64,000 nucleotides of DNA from Sipunculus nudus (GCA_026874595.1 CM049308.1:93983624-94047623); one strand, 5' to 3'; counted from the first letter of the stretch, positions 12,366-27,400 are shown. A program made the numbers and translations. The notes: generated by a model not told the origin, from the sequence alone.

Positions 12366-12485
12366 TTATTTGAACCGTCTTAAGGTCTGAAGCATTTGAT
12401 CAATGCTCGGGTGATCTCGGGCATTTTTGCAGCGATGTACCATCAACAGCTTTCCGTCGTGTCCCAGGATGAAGTCACCACCCAG
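12366..12485 (-). CDS. SELENOL: SelL-1 last coding exon (exon 9)
   Basis: Acceptor TTTTTTAG lies just upstream. The exon begins with the codon for Leu of LGGDFILGHDGKLLMVH and ends QTLRRFK-TAA (stop 12368-12366). SelL-2 instead has a splice donor at the equivalent point and finishes in a tenth exon, so the two C-termini differ. Confidence 0.88.
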   Translation of the reverse strand: MGGDFILGHDGKLLMVHRCKNARDHPSIDQMLQTLRRFK

Positions 12486-15400
12486 CTAAAAAAATATGAT
12501 CACTGCTGTACAGCTTGTCAAAGTCACATTTAATTGTTTGATAGAATACTTACATTTGCATATAGACGGATAAGTGTCGTTAATATCCTATTCTTTCTTT
12601 ATGTTAACGTTTTCTAAGAATTTCAAGGCTAGCCACTTGATACTAGAAGACATGCAGTATGTATTAGTATGTTTTGTATGTGATGTGTATAAGTATGTGT
12701 GCCATGTGTTTATTTCTTTGTTTTTTAATTGGGTCGTATTTGGATGGCAGTGGATATCGAGTGAAAAGGATATTCATTAAAGCTCTTGTGCTATTTATAC
12801 GATTCAAATGGAAATAAATATGTTAAAACCAAAGTCATTGTTACCCCAGCTGACTGTAAGTCATCTGAGTTACAGTGATATTCAACCGTCCTTGTATTCC
12901 CGGAAACCTTTGATATAAATAGATATGGGGACAATCTCGTGATAACGCAAAATTAGGACAAAATGAGTTGACTGGAAAATCTTTTAGTCAGATTTTAGTC
13001 AAATTTTTCGTAGATTTCTAAATTGCTCCTGAAATGTTTTTCAAATTTTATATCTTAAAACTGAAAAGTTTTTAATTAGAACTTATCCATTTTAAGTTCA
13101 ATCTCAATATTTCACTAATTAATAGTTGGATTGCCATGAAATTTGCTTTGAAGTTTGATCTTGTTGTATATGAGATTTGAGTGGCAAACCAAACACCGAT
13201 ATACATGGAGATATACCTATAAAACACTACATCAACTTTACTCACCTGGTGAGGGTCGTCCCTCAGGTCTTTGTAGGGCTTCATCACGTGACCGGTTGTC
13301 AGTGTCCAAGATGCCCGGGACTTCAGCGAATTCGTGCACCAAACCTGTTTCACATGAATAAATTCTGACGCAGAGTCCGGAATTTTATGATTATTTGTAG
13401 GTTATTGCGGCCTTAGCACGGATTTTTTTATGTTGGCGGGACGAATATTTAGAGATATATGTCAAAGAATCGAAAGTCTATTTTTATCTTTGTTTTTACA
13501 ATTTTTTTTTCAAGAAACAAAACCCGATTTTTTCATGGTCTTTTGTCACGTCTTCCTCTAGACAGATTGTTCTTAGTTTTAAACATCATTTATACAGACA
13601 GTATAAATCGTAACATATGACATTATATTTAAGATTCTAGGATACATAAAAGCTTTAATAACTGAAGCATAGAAGCGTCATTTATAACCTCATATGCATG
13701 GAGATAGAGAGAGAGAGAGAGAGAGGCAGAGACAGACAGCGAAAAGGCTTTGCATTTTACTCTAGATGCATTATTTTTCTAGATATGTTCAATATTTATA
13801 TTTAAGAATTATATTTTATAATGATAAAAGCCTTTCACATATATAATTGGCATGTATTTTTTATTTTGAACTTACTTGATCAAAATTCCTCTTCAAGTGG
13901 AAAAACCGATAAAGCTGCATGTAATCAAACAATATAAAAGATTGGTGTTAGGATTTTGTTTTGGTCTATGCATACAGTTTTTGTGCACTAAGACACTGGT
14001 GTATATGGCTCAATGAGATTGAAATCCAAAAATTAAACGTTAAACCTGATAATAATATTAATTATATTAATTATATATATAATTATATATATTGATATAA
14101 TTAAATCAAAACGTTATCAAAATTTGAAAAATGGGAAATACTTAGGTCAGAATGCCTATGTCAGAATATTTCAACTTACCATGATATTACTTTCTTAGAG
14201 AAAATGCAAACATTTGTCATAAAAATTCATGTGCAGAAGTTATTGAATTTTATAAATACAAATTAGGTATGTTCGCTCTTTTATTCTCTGTGTTCAACTG
14301 GATCTACACCCCTATGCAACAAGGGACCCATGGGTCACGGCGCTCAGCTGATCATGATTGGACTATAAATGTATCACAGTTGTGATACTATATTGAGTAG
14401 ATACAGCTTAGAATATCATGGTCATGTTGGGCTTTTTTAAAGGAATATAATGTAATATGTGAGTAAATGATATATGAAATAACCTGACTGATGGATTAAT
14501 ATGGAGTAAAATATAGTGGTTTATTTTTTATTTATTTGGGAGGGGTCGAAAAAAGCAATTTATTTGAGCAAATATGAATGCAATAACAGTATGCTTAGCA
14601 GTGGTATAATGATGATAAGGCTATTTGTTGAAGGATCTATAGTGTATGGAAAACTGCAAGAGTTCAATTTGACAGATACAATGTTATGATTAACCATGCT
14701 GATAAGGGGATTTATGAATTTGTTACTGTATGACATAATATCTTGACAAGATCGGTCTTGACAAGGTGCATTATTTTGATGCCCCTCACGTCTACATTTT
14801 ACACAATATTGACATAATTTCTGGCATGTACATAGGTACCTAGGGACAAATGGTCAACAGTACTGAACCACCTGGAAGGTTAAAATCTTAAAAATATGAT
14901 GAAATGTAGATAATGTTTGAGAGAAAGAGGTAATCTGGGCCATGGTTGGTTTATATGATTGAAGAAAATGTTGCAAATAATATTTGAGACCTGACCATGC
15001 CTTTCCACTGGTTACCTTTTTGATAAGCTGTTGACAGTTCAACAGTTTACACATTTGTCTGATGAGATCCAATTTATTTGGTAAACCTTTTTTATCAATT
15101 TTATGATATGTATACAGTTGCCATAACGTCCCCATTCCACAGGTGCAATGACTTGATGGGGGGGGGGGGGGGGGGTTGTGTTATGATCAGAGTTACAATG
15201 CCCCTGTCTCTCTGTAGATATTTTCTTTAATTATTAAATTTTATGCTATAGCCATAGAACTATTGTTCACAGTGCCAAGGAGCAAAGCCTCAGTGGGATG
15301 AAGAAGGGGATGGTGAGAGTTACAACACCCTTGCATATACATACAGGATATGAAATTTAATTCAACAGTGCTTATAAAAAAAAGTTTATTCATGAACTTT

Positions 15401-15688
15401 AAATATTTAAAACAGACAGAAAGATGGAGAATCAAAGCAAATAATTTTTTCCCCATTCTACTGAGTCAAGAAAAAATTAACAATATTTGCATTTATTCCT
15501 TTTTTTCATTACATAATTTTAATCCAAGTTTCCAAAATGTTACTATAAATTAACAGTATAACATACATGTAATTGTGAATATTTCAGTTGATTCACATTT
15601 CTAAATTGCATCAACATTTTTAGCTAATGTATCTAGTTTATAGTACCTGTCAACAGAATGGGATGGAGGGAGGAAGGGAGGCAATTAG

Positions 15689-15741
<53 letters not shown>

Positions 15742-18432
15742 AAGAAAGATAGAGAAAGAAAGAGAAAAAGCAGAGGAGAGAGAGAGAGAGAGAAAGAGAG
15801 ACCTAGACTGCCAGAGAGAGAGAGAAAGAGAGGCTCTCTGGTAATTACTGCCTGACCCAGCCTGACCAAGACACTCACAGTGGCAGTAGGTCAGACCTGA
15901 AGGTGTTATGTAACTGCCCAGTACACTGCATTTATACTGATCTGATGTAAACAATGAAGACATGGTACCTGGAAACTTGAATAAAATCTACAGTTTTTGT
16001 TCAATTGGGTTCAAATTTCAGATTTTAACAGATGAAATGTTAATGTGTACATGCTGTGAAAATTAAATCCACAGTACTAACAGGAAAAATTTGAATATTT
16101 ATATTTTTTTAAATGGTATCAGGAAAAAAAGAAAAGTATTCTCAGCTATAAAACTAAAACATGTGTTAAAATTAATCCAAGGATCAAAACACCCTATATA
16201 TCATACCAGGAGCAAACTGGAGTTGGGAATGTTTAATTTTATGAACTGAAATAAAGGACCAGTAATATAAATTTTGATTATTTAGCCAGTATCATGTAAC
16301 AACTGATACAACCATGAGTTATAAGTCAAACAAATTAAAATCTTTAATGAGCACTTGTCTGAGTAATATTTTAAATTTTTGACATAAGTATTTATTATTT
16401 TAATTTTGTAATAAATATAAACCAACAAGTTAAACACCTGGAAAAGACCTGGAAATTTAGATTAATTTAATATAATCAACTGCATCCTTGTCTATCATTA
16501 TCTTGCTTCATATAATCCCTAATAGTAAACAACAATTTATTTTAATTATTTATTTTTCATTTTTATGGTTGAAATGAAAAATACCCAATGGTGACTGCAT
16601 GGTGTCATTTGAAATACAATTTTGGCCATCCATGAAAGAACCATAAATGAACAGTAATTGCAAGGTAATCCCCTGTAACTCATTAACTATAAATTCCTTT
16701 TCCATTATATTTTTTTAGGTTCTTATCATAAACCAAGAATTAAAATAAAGTTTATTGTTATGTTTATGGCCTAAACAAATACTAGTGGAGGGGGTTGGAC
16801 AGTTAGATCCAGTTGAAGCCACCCAAGAGCTGGCTGGCTGCAGAGTGCCTCGCTTCAAGCATGCATAATTGGCCTGAAAGGTCAATGTGGGGACATAAAA
16901 GAGGGGCTTCAGTACAGCCAAGGTGTGATATGGTCTCATAAAAACTTTCATAAAAGCTAGTTTTTGACCAATTCCTTTTATAACTTCAGAATTTAGAAGC
17001 TAAAATCCTTACGTGTGCAAGATATGAAAATTAAATCAACAGTGCTTACAGGGAAAAAACATGCCATGGCCAAAGTTGGGCAAAATTTAAGGTACTGATT
17101 TTATATTTATGCTAATAACTTATAAAATTTGAAAAATTTAGAACTAATTTTGGGAATACAATTGAATCTTGATTAAATAATGTTATATCCCTGGCAAAAA
17201 ATGTCTCCCTTCAGCAATTTTCATGTTAAGAGAGTAAATATATTTCTTGATTTTTTACAAAGTGCATTATGTTTGGGCCTAGAACTTAAAACAATTACAC
17301 AATACTGACATCATTTCTGGCATATGCATAGCGAATGAATAGAAAATATGTATATTATATATGATCAAAGTCAGATCAGTGGTTTTGATATTAGGCAATC
17401 TTAAAGTGTAACAATGGGGTTCTAATGGAAAAATGAAGTTTTTTCTTAATATCTCGAAGGAATGCAGTCCTAGTGACCAAACTTTTAGTATGGTAGAGGA
17501 TTTGGGGGATATCTCACTGTATGCAAAATTTAAGGAACATATACCTGAAGCTGGGGAGCTGAGCTGTATTAAACTGCATAACACTAGCTTGATGTAAACG
17601 ATATGTGACATGGTGCTTGAAAACTTGAATAAAAGCTACAGTTTTTGATCAACTGGATTCAATTTTTTTGTTTTAACAGTTGAAATGGTAACAAAAACAT
17701 GCTTTGAAAATTAAATCCACACCAGTTACAGGAAAAAAACGTGCCATGGTCAAACTTGGGCAAAATTTAAGGTACCAATTTTAAATTTTTGCCAATATTT
17801 AAAAAAAATTTAACAGATTTTGATCTAATTTTTGGTATACAATTAAATTTTGATTATTTAAAGTAGTATTACTGAAAAAAATTCCTACCTTTAACACTTT
17901 TGGTCTTAAGTGACAAAATATCTTTCCTCATTTTTTTACAAAGTCCATTATGTTTGGGCCCATAACTTTTTTAAATTTAATAATACTGACTTAATTTCTG
18001 GCATAGAGGAATATTTATGGTAAAAATTAAGAAAACCAGATGAGTGGTTTTGATATTAGGCAGTCCTGAAGTGTGAAAAAAGATTTCTATTAAAAAATTG
18101 AGGTTTTTCCTTAATATCTCGAAGGAACGAAGTCATATTGACCCAATTTTTGGCATGGTAGGAGATTTTTTGGGACATCTAACTGTATGCCGAATTTCAG
18201 ATTCGTAGGTCCAACGGTGTCGAAACGTGCCAGTCTTACGGACGGACATCCAGACGGACGGACATCCAGACGGACGGACGGACAGACGGACGGACGACGG
18301 ACAATGGACCACAACTATAGCTCAGATGACTTATAGTCAGCTGAGCTAAAAATGATTCCGTACGTGTTGTGAATGATAACAGAATCCTGCACATATATAT
18401 ATATATATATATAAATATATGTTAACGTATAT

Positions 18433-18486
<54 letters not shown>

Positions 18487-21400
18487 TTACCTTCCTCTCC
18501 TCGTCCATCACCATCTTCATGCTGCAACCTGTATCCCTCATCCACTCTAACGCCCCCTCACGCCACCCATGTGTAACCACTATCACATGACCTCCAGCAG
18601 CCTCGATTTCAGCCTAATGAGCATGATATAAAATCTTTATGATATATATATATATATTTATATTTTTATATATCATATTATATTTCTTATCTTCTGATTC
18701 AATATAAACTCTCATGATGATATTAGTCCCTGTCCACGTCAGATTCAGCTTTTTTCAAGCTGTTTTGTTAATTGTTTTATACCGGCAATTGTAAACGTCA
18801 GAAGTCAGGTAATTCATACTTATCTAGGGTGAGGGTTGAGGGGTGCATGAGCTCTGCAACACCCCCTCCTTTAGATACGCCCCCTATATTCTAAAAAGAG
18901 TCTAACCATCTTCAATCTTAATGGACAAGCGGAATATCCATCATTTATCCAAAATGTCCCATAATGTTTATTTTGAAGAGACCACTGTCCATCACTAGAC
19001 TGTGAATGTTAGACTATGTAAATAGTTTGGTGTTGTATATTTCTACCTGCTGTTTCTGGACCTGCGTTACATGGCGACGTCATGGGGGTCAGGCAAAGTG
19101 ACGTAAGAGGATTAGAACCAGTTTCCTCGTGGCCAGTTCGTCGCCCAGGCGAACCTGATCTCCAGTTCTGACGTCAGACAAGACAGTATCGACTGGTCCC
19201 AGGTCTCCTACCACGGGAACCTCTCCGGGAAACGGCAGACTGATGCTCTCATTTACTGTTTTTAAGAATCTGTTCCAAATTTCCTGAAAACAGTTAATCC
19301 AACACGTTAGTGGTAGTATTAGCGGTGCACCGGCGGTATATCGCTATACAAATTCAAGTATCGTTAGATATTCTTGTATCGATACGCTGGCAATGCGTGT
19401 AGTTGTTAATCCGATGTACAAGTGATATCAGACATTTAAAATACTCTCGGCGTGATATGAGACGTGAAATGTCAGTCTGAATCCAATTAAAAGGCATCTG
19501 ATTGTCAGATCGTTTGGACAGAGTACTCGTGCTTCATAATACGGAGATCAACCCTCTTCACTCGATTGGCAGTTAACCTTCTATATAGGCTGTGGTATAA
19601 AGATTCTTAAGTTTTAGTGGGTTAAATTTCTTGACTAATTCCTATGGGCTTTTAGGCCTTTATTTATTGTTGAAGAGGATGAATATTTGTATAGAGAGTA
19701 CTACATTCGTATGGAGGTACATTTTCACATTATGAGTCAACAAGAAGTGAGATTTAAAACATTGTGTAATGTGTAACATGCCTATAAAGGACATTAATCG
19801 TTGATATAATATCCATGTATGCTGACAGATGATCATGCATTACCTCAGTTCAAAGCCAATAAACCCCAACAACGCAGATGTTAAAGGCTGCATATACACC
19901 GCGGTAATGTAAATAAGACCCTTGAGTGCTAATAAATCAAATGTAAATACTTTTCACACCACCTGGCAATTAAAGGGTCAAGACCTCATTTTGTGCATAA
20001 CTTTGACTTACAGATGCACAGAGCCTCGGGCAATAAAGTTTATATATTTAATTTAAAATTGCAGTAAAACGTAAGCTGTACGAATATATAACACCTATAG
20101 CTACTTCCTTTTTCACTGGGTATCCAAGGTATTGTTATGTATTCGGTATGTAAAACAAGAAATCATTTCAGCACATTTTTCATCTTCACGAATTGGCACT
20201 GGTTATGTTATATTGATATGGCACATACCCTTGTGGAGCACACTGATCGACATAACAATAAACAAGTCGTATGTCATTTATGCTCTGGGACATGTTCCGG
20301 TGACTGTTCCGTAGTTTTAGTTGTTATTCATTTATACACAAGGTTGACCGTGTTGTGATATATGTGTTTAAATTTTGGGTTTTTTTTCTTGAAGTAACTC
20401 GTGCATTGGGTAAAGAAGCAATCACTCGCCTTCTTTCTCACCTCCCGGGTTATGTCAAATGGCAGCGATGGCCGCCGTTTTCTTACTTATCTCTGCGTTA
20501 ATATTTTTCAGAAAATCTCAACCAACGTCAGTCAGCATGAAAACTAAGATTCTTACCACCAAACGACTTAAGTCAACTTTTCTCAACAAACACGACATCT
20601 GTTGTCAACGACTGATGCAAAGTGTTTGGGTCGGGCTTTTTCCCCACGAAGAACAATCGTATTTGTTATAATTTTTCCAGTGTTCAATGTGAATATCATT
20701 ATCTTTTTAAATGTGAGCTTCCAGTCGGAGTCTCTAGCATGCGTGTCCTGTTTCTTTTAAAAAGACCCGGCCCACGAGGCCTCTGACTGCAGCACTCATC
20801 GAAAAGGCGAATTCACCTCCGCCCGTAATTGAAATTCAAATTTATGTTGTTAGATTAAAATTAATTGGTCATTCCTCAGACGATTTTACTTGATTTTCAG
20901 TTATACATAAAATCTGACCTCTTTTTCCAGTAGTTCTTCATTGAAAAGGCGAATTCACCTCCGCCCGTAATTGAAATTCAAATTATGTGGTTAGATTGAA
21001 ATTAATTGGTCATTCCTTAGACGATTTTACTTGATTTTCAGTTATACATTAAATCTGACCTCTTTTCTCAGTAGCTCTTCAAACTTCGCCTGAACTTCTG
21101 AATTTCTGTTTACAAGAAAAAATAAACAAAGTACCAGAATAAATTAAAAACAAAACACACCAATATAAATGTCATAAATAAACTGTAACATGCGAGTATG
21201 CTGTCGTTTGATAGTTTAAATTTACATTGATCTGACATGGAGCAAAAAACGGTGTCCGTATATATCCACTGGTGCTTGGTGATTTCTCAGAATAATAAAC
21301 AAAAAATAAAAATGAAAATACTAAAGCATTTAGCTGTAGTCTATGATTATAAGAGGTTAAAATAGCATTTGATTTGTAATTGCACGTAATATATTTGTTT

Positions 21401-24400
21401 CTATGACATGATGACCATTAAGGTCCAGCATGCCTTGCTCGTGTACCTACAGGAATTGCTTCTTGCAGATGTTCTCCATTTCTTCCCGCGTTCCGACGCC
21501 AAGACTGCGTGCGCAAAAAAAATAATTAAAAGTAGAAAATAGACGGAATCAATGTTTCAATATTCAAAGTAAATTCAAAGGGTGACCGTAAAAAAGTTTG
21601 TCAATTAATTTAACTGCATTTACATTTTAAAAATCACACTAAATGCAGAAATTTAAAAGAATGATTCATAAACTTTAATTATGCTGTGATTTTCACACAC
21701 ACTTAAAATATTATAAATAGGTCTCTGACGTATCTTAGCTACCTTTTGAAGCAATCAGCGTAAGCTGTGATCATTGTTACCATGCAACTGTACTTTGAAC
21801 TTGAGAATTCTTCCACGGATTCTGAAAAAAATATATATATTGCTAATTATTTTGGTAATAAATCTGTGATTAATTATGTAATATCTACAATATATTCGAA
21901 TGACATAATTAACTTGCTCCAAAGTATGTTAATCACCGCTCGCAACACAACCTATGTTTAGGCTCCGTGTTTGTCGGAGGCAGGTTAGTATAGAAGCAAG
22001 TCTAGAGGAAAAAAATTCCATCGGAAAACTACATACAGATACTGACTATTAGGGTAATACATTGAAAGGGAAAAGTAATGCACGCGTTGTCGAGATATGA
22101 AATCTATTAATCACAATCGTGGTAGTTTGAAGAATATCCACAGAACCACATCAGGTCTGTCAAAGGTTAAGACATACAGAAAAAAGTCGTCCACAGAACC
22201 ACATCGGGTCTGTCAAAGGTTAAGACATACAGAAAAAAAGTCGTCCACAGAACCACATCAGGTCTGTCAAAGGTTAAGACAAACAGAAAAAAAGTCGTCC
22301 ACAGAACCACATCGGGTCTGTCTAAGGTTAAGACATACAGAAAAAAGTCGTCCACAGAACCACATCAGGTCTGTCAAAGGTTAAGACATACAGAAAAAGT
22401 CGTCCACAGAACAACATCAGGTCTGTCAAAGGTTAAGGCATACAGAAAAAAATTGGCCACAGAACCACATCAGGTCATTCAAAGGTTAAGACATACAGAA
22501 ATGAGTCGTCCACAGAACCACATCGGGTCTGTCAAAGGTTAAGGCATACAGAAAAAAGTCGTCCACAGAACCACATCAGGTCTGTCAAAGGTTAAGACAT
22601 ACAGAAAAAAAGTCGTCCGCAGAACAACATCTAGTCTGTCAAAGGTTAAGACATACAGAAAAAAAGTGGTCCGCAGAACCACATCAGGTCTGTCAAAGAT
22701 TAAGACATACAGAAAAAAGTCGTCCACAGAACCACATCAGGTCTGTCAAAGGTTAAGGCATACAGAAAAAAAGTCGTCCACAGAACCACATCAGGTCTGT
22801 CAAAGGTTAAGACATACAGAAAAAAAGTCGTTCATTGAACCACATCAGGTCTGTCAAAGGTTAAAACATACAGAAAAAAGTCGTCCACAGAACCACATCA
22901 GGTCTGTCAAAGGTTAAGACATACAGAAAAAAGTCGTTCACAGATTCACATCAGGTCTGTCAAAGGTTAAGACATACAGAAAAAAAGTCGTCCACAGAAC
23001 CACATCAGGTCTGTCAAAGGTTAAGACATACAGAAAAAAATTGTCCACAGAACCACATCAGGTCTGTCAAAGGTTAAGACATACAGAAAAAAGTCGTCCA
23101 CAGATTCACATCAGGTCTGTCAAAGGTTAAGACATACAGAAAAAAAGTCGTCCACAGAACCACATCAGGTCTGTCAAAGGTTAAGACATACAGAAAAAAG
23201 TCGTCCACAGAACCACATCAGGTCTGTCAAAGGTTAAGACATACAGAAAAAAGTCGTTCGCAGATTCAAATCAGGTCTGTCAAGGGTTAAGACATACAGA
23301 AAAAAGTCGTCCACAGAACCACATCAGGTCTGTCAAAGGTTAAGACATACAGAAAAAAGTCGTCCACAGAACCACATCAGGTCTGTCAAAGGTTAAGACA
23401 TACAGAAAAAAGTCGTCCACAGATTCACATCAGGTCTGTCAAAGGTTAAGACATACAGAAAAAAAGTCGTCCGCAGAACCACATCAGGTCTGTCAAAGGT
23501 TAAGACATACAGAAAAAAAGTCGTCCACAGAACCACATCAGGTCTGTCAAAGGTTAAAACATACAGAAAAAAAGTCGTCCACAGAACCACATCGGGTCTG
23601 TCAAAGGTTAAGACATACAGAAAAAAGGTCGTCCACAGAACCACATCAAGTCTGTCAAAGGTTAAGACATACAGAAAAAAAGTCGTCCGCAGAACCACAT
23701 CGGGTCTGTCAAAGGTTAAGACATACAGAAAAAAGGTCGTCCACAGAACCACATCAAGTCTGTCAAAGGTTAAGACATACAGAAAAAAAGTCGTCCGCAG
23801 AACCACATCGGGTCTGTCAAAGTTTAAGACATACAGAAAAAAAGTCGTCCACAGAACCACATCAGGTCTGTCAAAGGTTAAGACATACAGAAAAAAGTCG
23901 TCCACAGAACCACATCAGGTCTGTCAAAGGTTAGGGCATACAGAAAAAAGTCGTCCACAGAACCACATCAGGTCTGTCTAGGGTTAAGGCATACAGAAAA
24001 AGTCGTCGACAGAACCACATCAGGTCTGTCAAAGGTTAAGGCATACAGAAAAAAGTCGTTCATTGAACCACATCAGGTCTGTCAAAGGTTAAGACATACA
24101 GAAAAAAGTCGTTCATTGAACCACATCAGGTCTGTCAAAGGTTAAGACATACAGAAAAAAGTCGTTCATTGAACTACATCAGGTCTGTCAAAGGTTAAGA
24201 CATACAGAAAAAAGTCGTTCATTGAACCACATCAGGTCTGTCAAAGGTTAAGACATACAGAAAAAAGTCGTCCACAGAACCACATCAGGTCTGTCAAAGG
24301 TTAAGACATACAGAAAAAAGTCGTTCATTGAACCACATCAGGTCTGTCAAAGGTTAAGACATACAGAAAAAAAGTCGTCCACAGAACCACATCAGGTCTG

Positions 24401-27400
24401 TCAAAGGTTAAGACATACAGAAAAAAAGTCGTCCACAGAACCACATCAAGTCTGTCAAAGGTTAAGACATACAGAAAAAAAGTCGTCCACAGAACCACAT
24501 CAGGTCTGTCAAAGGTTAAGACATACAGAAAAAAATTCGTCCACAGAACCACATCAGGTCTGTCAAAGGTTAAGACATACAGAAAAAAGTCGTCCACAGA
24601 ACCACATCAGGTCTGTCAAAGGTTAAGACATACAGAAAAAAGTCGTCCACAGATTCACACCAGGTCTGTCAAAGGTTAAGACATACAGAAAAAAAGTCGT
24701 CCACAGAACCACATCAGGTCTGTCAAAGGTTAAGACATACAGAAAAAAAGTCGTCCACAGAACCACATCAGGTCTGTCAAAGGTTAAGACATACAGAAAA
24801 AAGTCGTCCACAGAACCACATCAGGTCTGTCAAAGGTTAAGACATACAGAAAAAAAGTCGTCCACAGAACCACATCAGGTCTGTCAAAGATTAAGACATA
24901 GAGAAAAAAGTCGTCCACAGAACCACATCAGGTCTGTCAAAGGTTAAGACATACAGAAAAAAGTCGTCCACAGAACCACATCAGGTCTGTCAAAGGTTAA
25001 GACATACAGAAAAAAGTCGTCCACAGAACCACATCAGGTCTATCAAAGGTTAAGACATACAGAAAAAAGTCGTCCACAGAACCACATCAGGTCTGTCAAA
25101 GGTTAAGACATACAGAAAAAAGTCGTCCACAGAACCACATCAGGTCTGTCAAAGGTTAAGACATACAGAAAAAAAGTCGTCCACAGAACCACATCAGGTC
25201 TGTCAAAGGTTAAGACATACAGAAAAAAAGTCGTCCACAGAACCACATCAGGTCTGTCAAAGGTTAAGACATACAGAAAAAAGTCGTCCACAGAACCACA
25301 TCAGGTCTGTCAAAGGTTAAGCCATACAGAAAAAAGTCGTTCACAGATTCACATCAGGTCTGTCAAAAGTTAAGACATACAGAAAAAAGTCGTCCGCAGA
25401 ACCACATCAGGTCTGTCAAAGGTTAAGACATACAGAAAAAAAGTCGTCCACAGAACCACATCAGGTCTGTCAAAGGTTAAGACATACAGAAAAAGTCGTC
25501 CACAGAACAACATCAGGTCTGTCAAAGGTTAAGACATACAGAAAAAAGTCGTCCACAGAACCACATCGGGTCTGTCAAAGTTTAAGACATACAGAAAAAA
25601 AGTCGTCCACAGAACCACATCAGGTCTGTCAAAGGTTAAGACATACAGAAAAAAGTCGTCCACAGAACCACATCAGGTCTGTCAAAGGTTAAGGCATACA
25701 GAAAAAAGTCGTCCACAGAACCACATCAGGTCTGTCTAGGGTTAAGGCATACAGAAAAAGTCGTCGACAGAACCACATTAGGTCTGTCAAAGGTTAAGGC
25801 ATACAGAAAAAAGTCGTTCATTGAACCACATCAGGTCTGTCAAAGGTTAAGACATACAGAAAAAAGTCGTTCATTGAACCACATCAGGTCTGTCAAAGGT
25901 TAAGACATACAGAAAAAAGTCGTTCCTTGAACCACATCAGGTCTGTCAAAGGTTAAGACATACAGAAAAAAGTCGTCCACAGAACCACATCAGGTCTGTC
26001 AAAGGTTAAGACATACAGAAAAAAGTCGTTCATTGAACCACATCAGGTCTGTCAAAGGTTAAGACATACAGAAAAAAGTCGTCCACAGAACCACATCAGG
26101 TCTTTCAAAGGTTAAGACATACAGAAAAAAGGTCGTTCATTGAACCACATCAGGTCTGTCAAAGGTTAAGACATACAGAAAAAAGTCGTCCACAGAACCA
26201 CATCAGGTCTGTCAAAGGTTAAGACATACAGAAAAAAGTCGTTCATTGAACCACATCAGGTCTGTCAAAGGTTAAGACATACAGAAAAAAGGTCGTTCAT
26301 TGAACCACATCAGGTCTGTCAAAGTTTAAGACATACAGAAAAAAGTCGTCCACAGAACCACATTAGGTCTGTCAAAGGTTAAGACATACAGAAAAAAGTC
26401 GTTCATTGAACCACATCAGGTCTGTCAAAGGTTAAGACATACAGAAAAAAGTCGTCCACAGAACCACATCAGGTCTGTCAAAGGTTAAGACATACAGAAA
26501 AAAGTCGTCCACAGATCCACATCAGGTCTGTCAAAGGCTAAGACATACAGAAAAAATCGTTCATTGAACCACATCAGGTCTGTCAAAGGTTAAGGCATAC
26601 AGAAAAAAGTCGTTCATTGAACCACATCAGGTCTGTCAAAGGTTAAGACATACAGAAATAAGTCGTTCATTGAACCACATCAGGTCTGTCAAAGGTTAAG
26701 GCATACAGAAAAAAGTCGTTCATTGAACCACATCAGGTCTGTCAAAGGTTAAGGCATACAGAAAAAAAGTCGTTCATTGAAATACATCAGGTCTGTCAAA
26801 GGTTAAGGCATACAGAAATAAGTCGTTCATTGAACCAAATCAGGTCTGTCAAAGGTTAAGGCATACAGAAAAAAGTCGTTCATTGAACGCCATCAGGTCT
26901 GTCAAAGGTTAAGGCATACAGAAAAAAGTCGTTCATTGAACCACATCAGGTCTGTCAAAGGTTAAGACATACAGAAAAAAAGTCGTCCACAGAACCACAT
27001 CAGGTCTGTCTATGGTTAAGACATACAGGAAAAAGTCGTCCACAGAACCACATCAGGTCTGTCAAAGGCTAAGACATACAGAAAAAAGTCGTTCATTGAA
27101 CCACATCAGGTCTGTCAAAGGTTAAGGCATACAGAAAAAAGTCGTTCATTGAACCACATCAGGTCTGTAAAAGGTTAAGACATACAGAAAAAAAGTCGTC
27201 CTCAGAACCACATCAGGTCTGTCAAAGGTTAAGAAATACAGAAAAAAGTCGTCCACAGAACCACATCAGGTCTGTCAAAGGCTAAGACATACAGAAAAAA
27301 GTCGTTCAATGAACCACATCAGGTCTGTCAAAGGTTAAGGCATACAGAAAAAAGTCGTTCATTGAACCACATCAGGTCTGTCAAAGGTTAAGACATACAG

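Noticed and set aside
15633..15963. Ser/Leu-rich membrane protein ORFs
   Set aside because: Translation of a GA microsatellite.
18111..18314. 67-residue minus-strand ORF with PSVCPSVRL repeats
   Set aside because: Reading of the GACG-rich tract at the end of a dispersed repeat.
19080..19091. Two TGA codons read as inactivating stops (SelL-1 pseudogene)
   Set aside because: They occur at the same two positions in SelL-2, match the known U-x-x-U motif, coding similarity continues after them, and both genes have SECIS-like elements.
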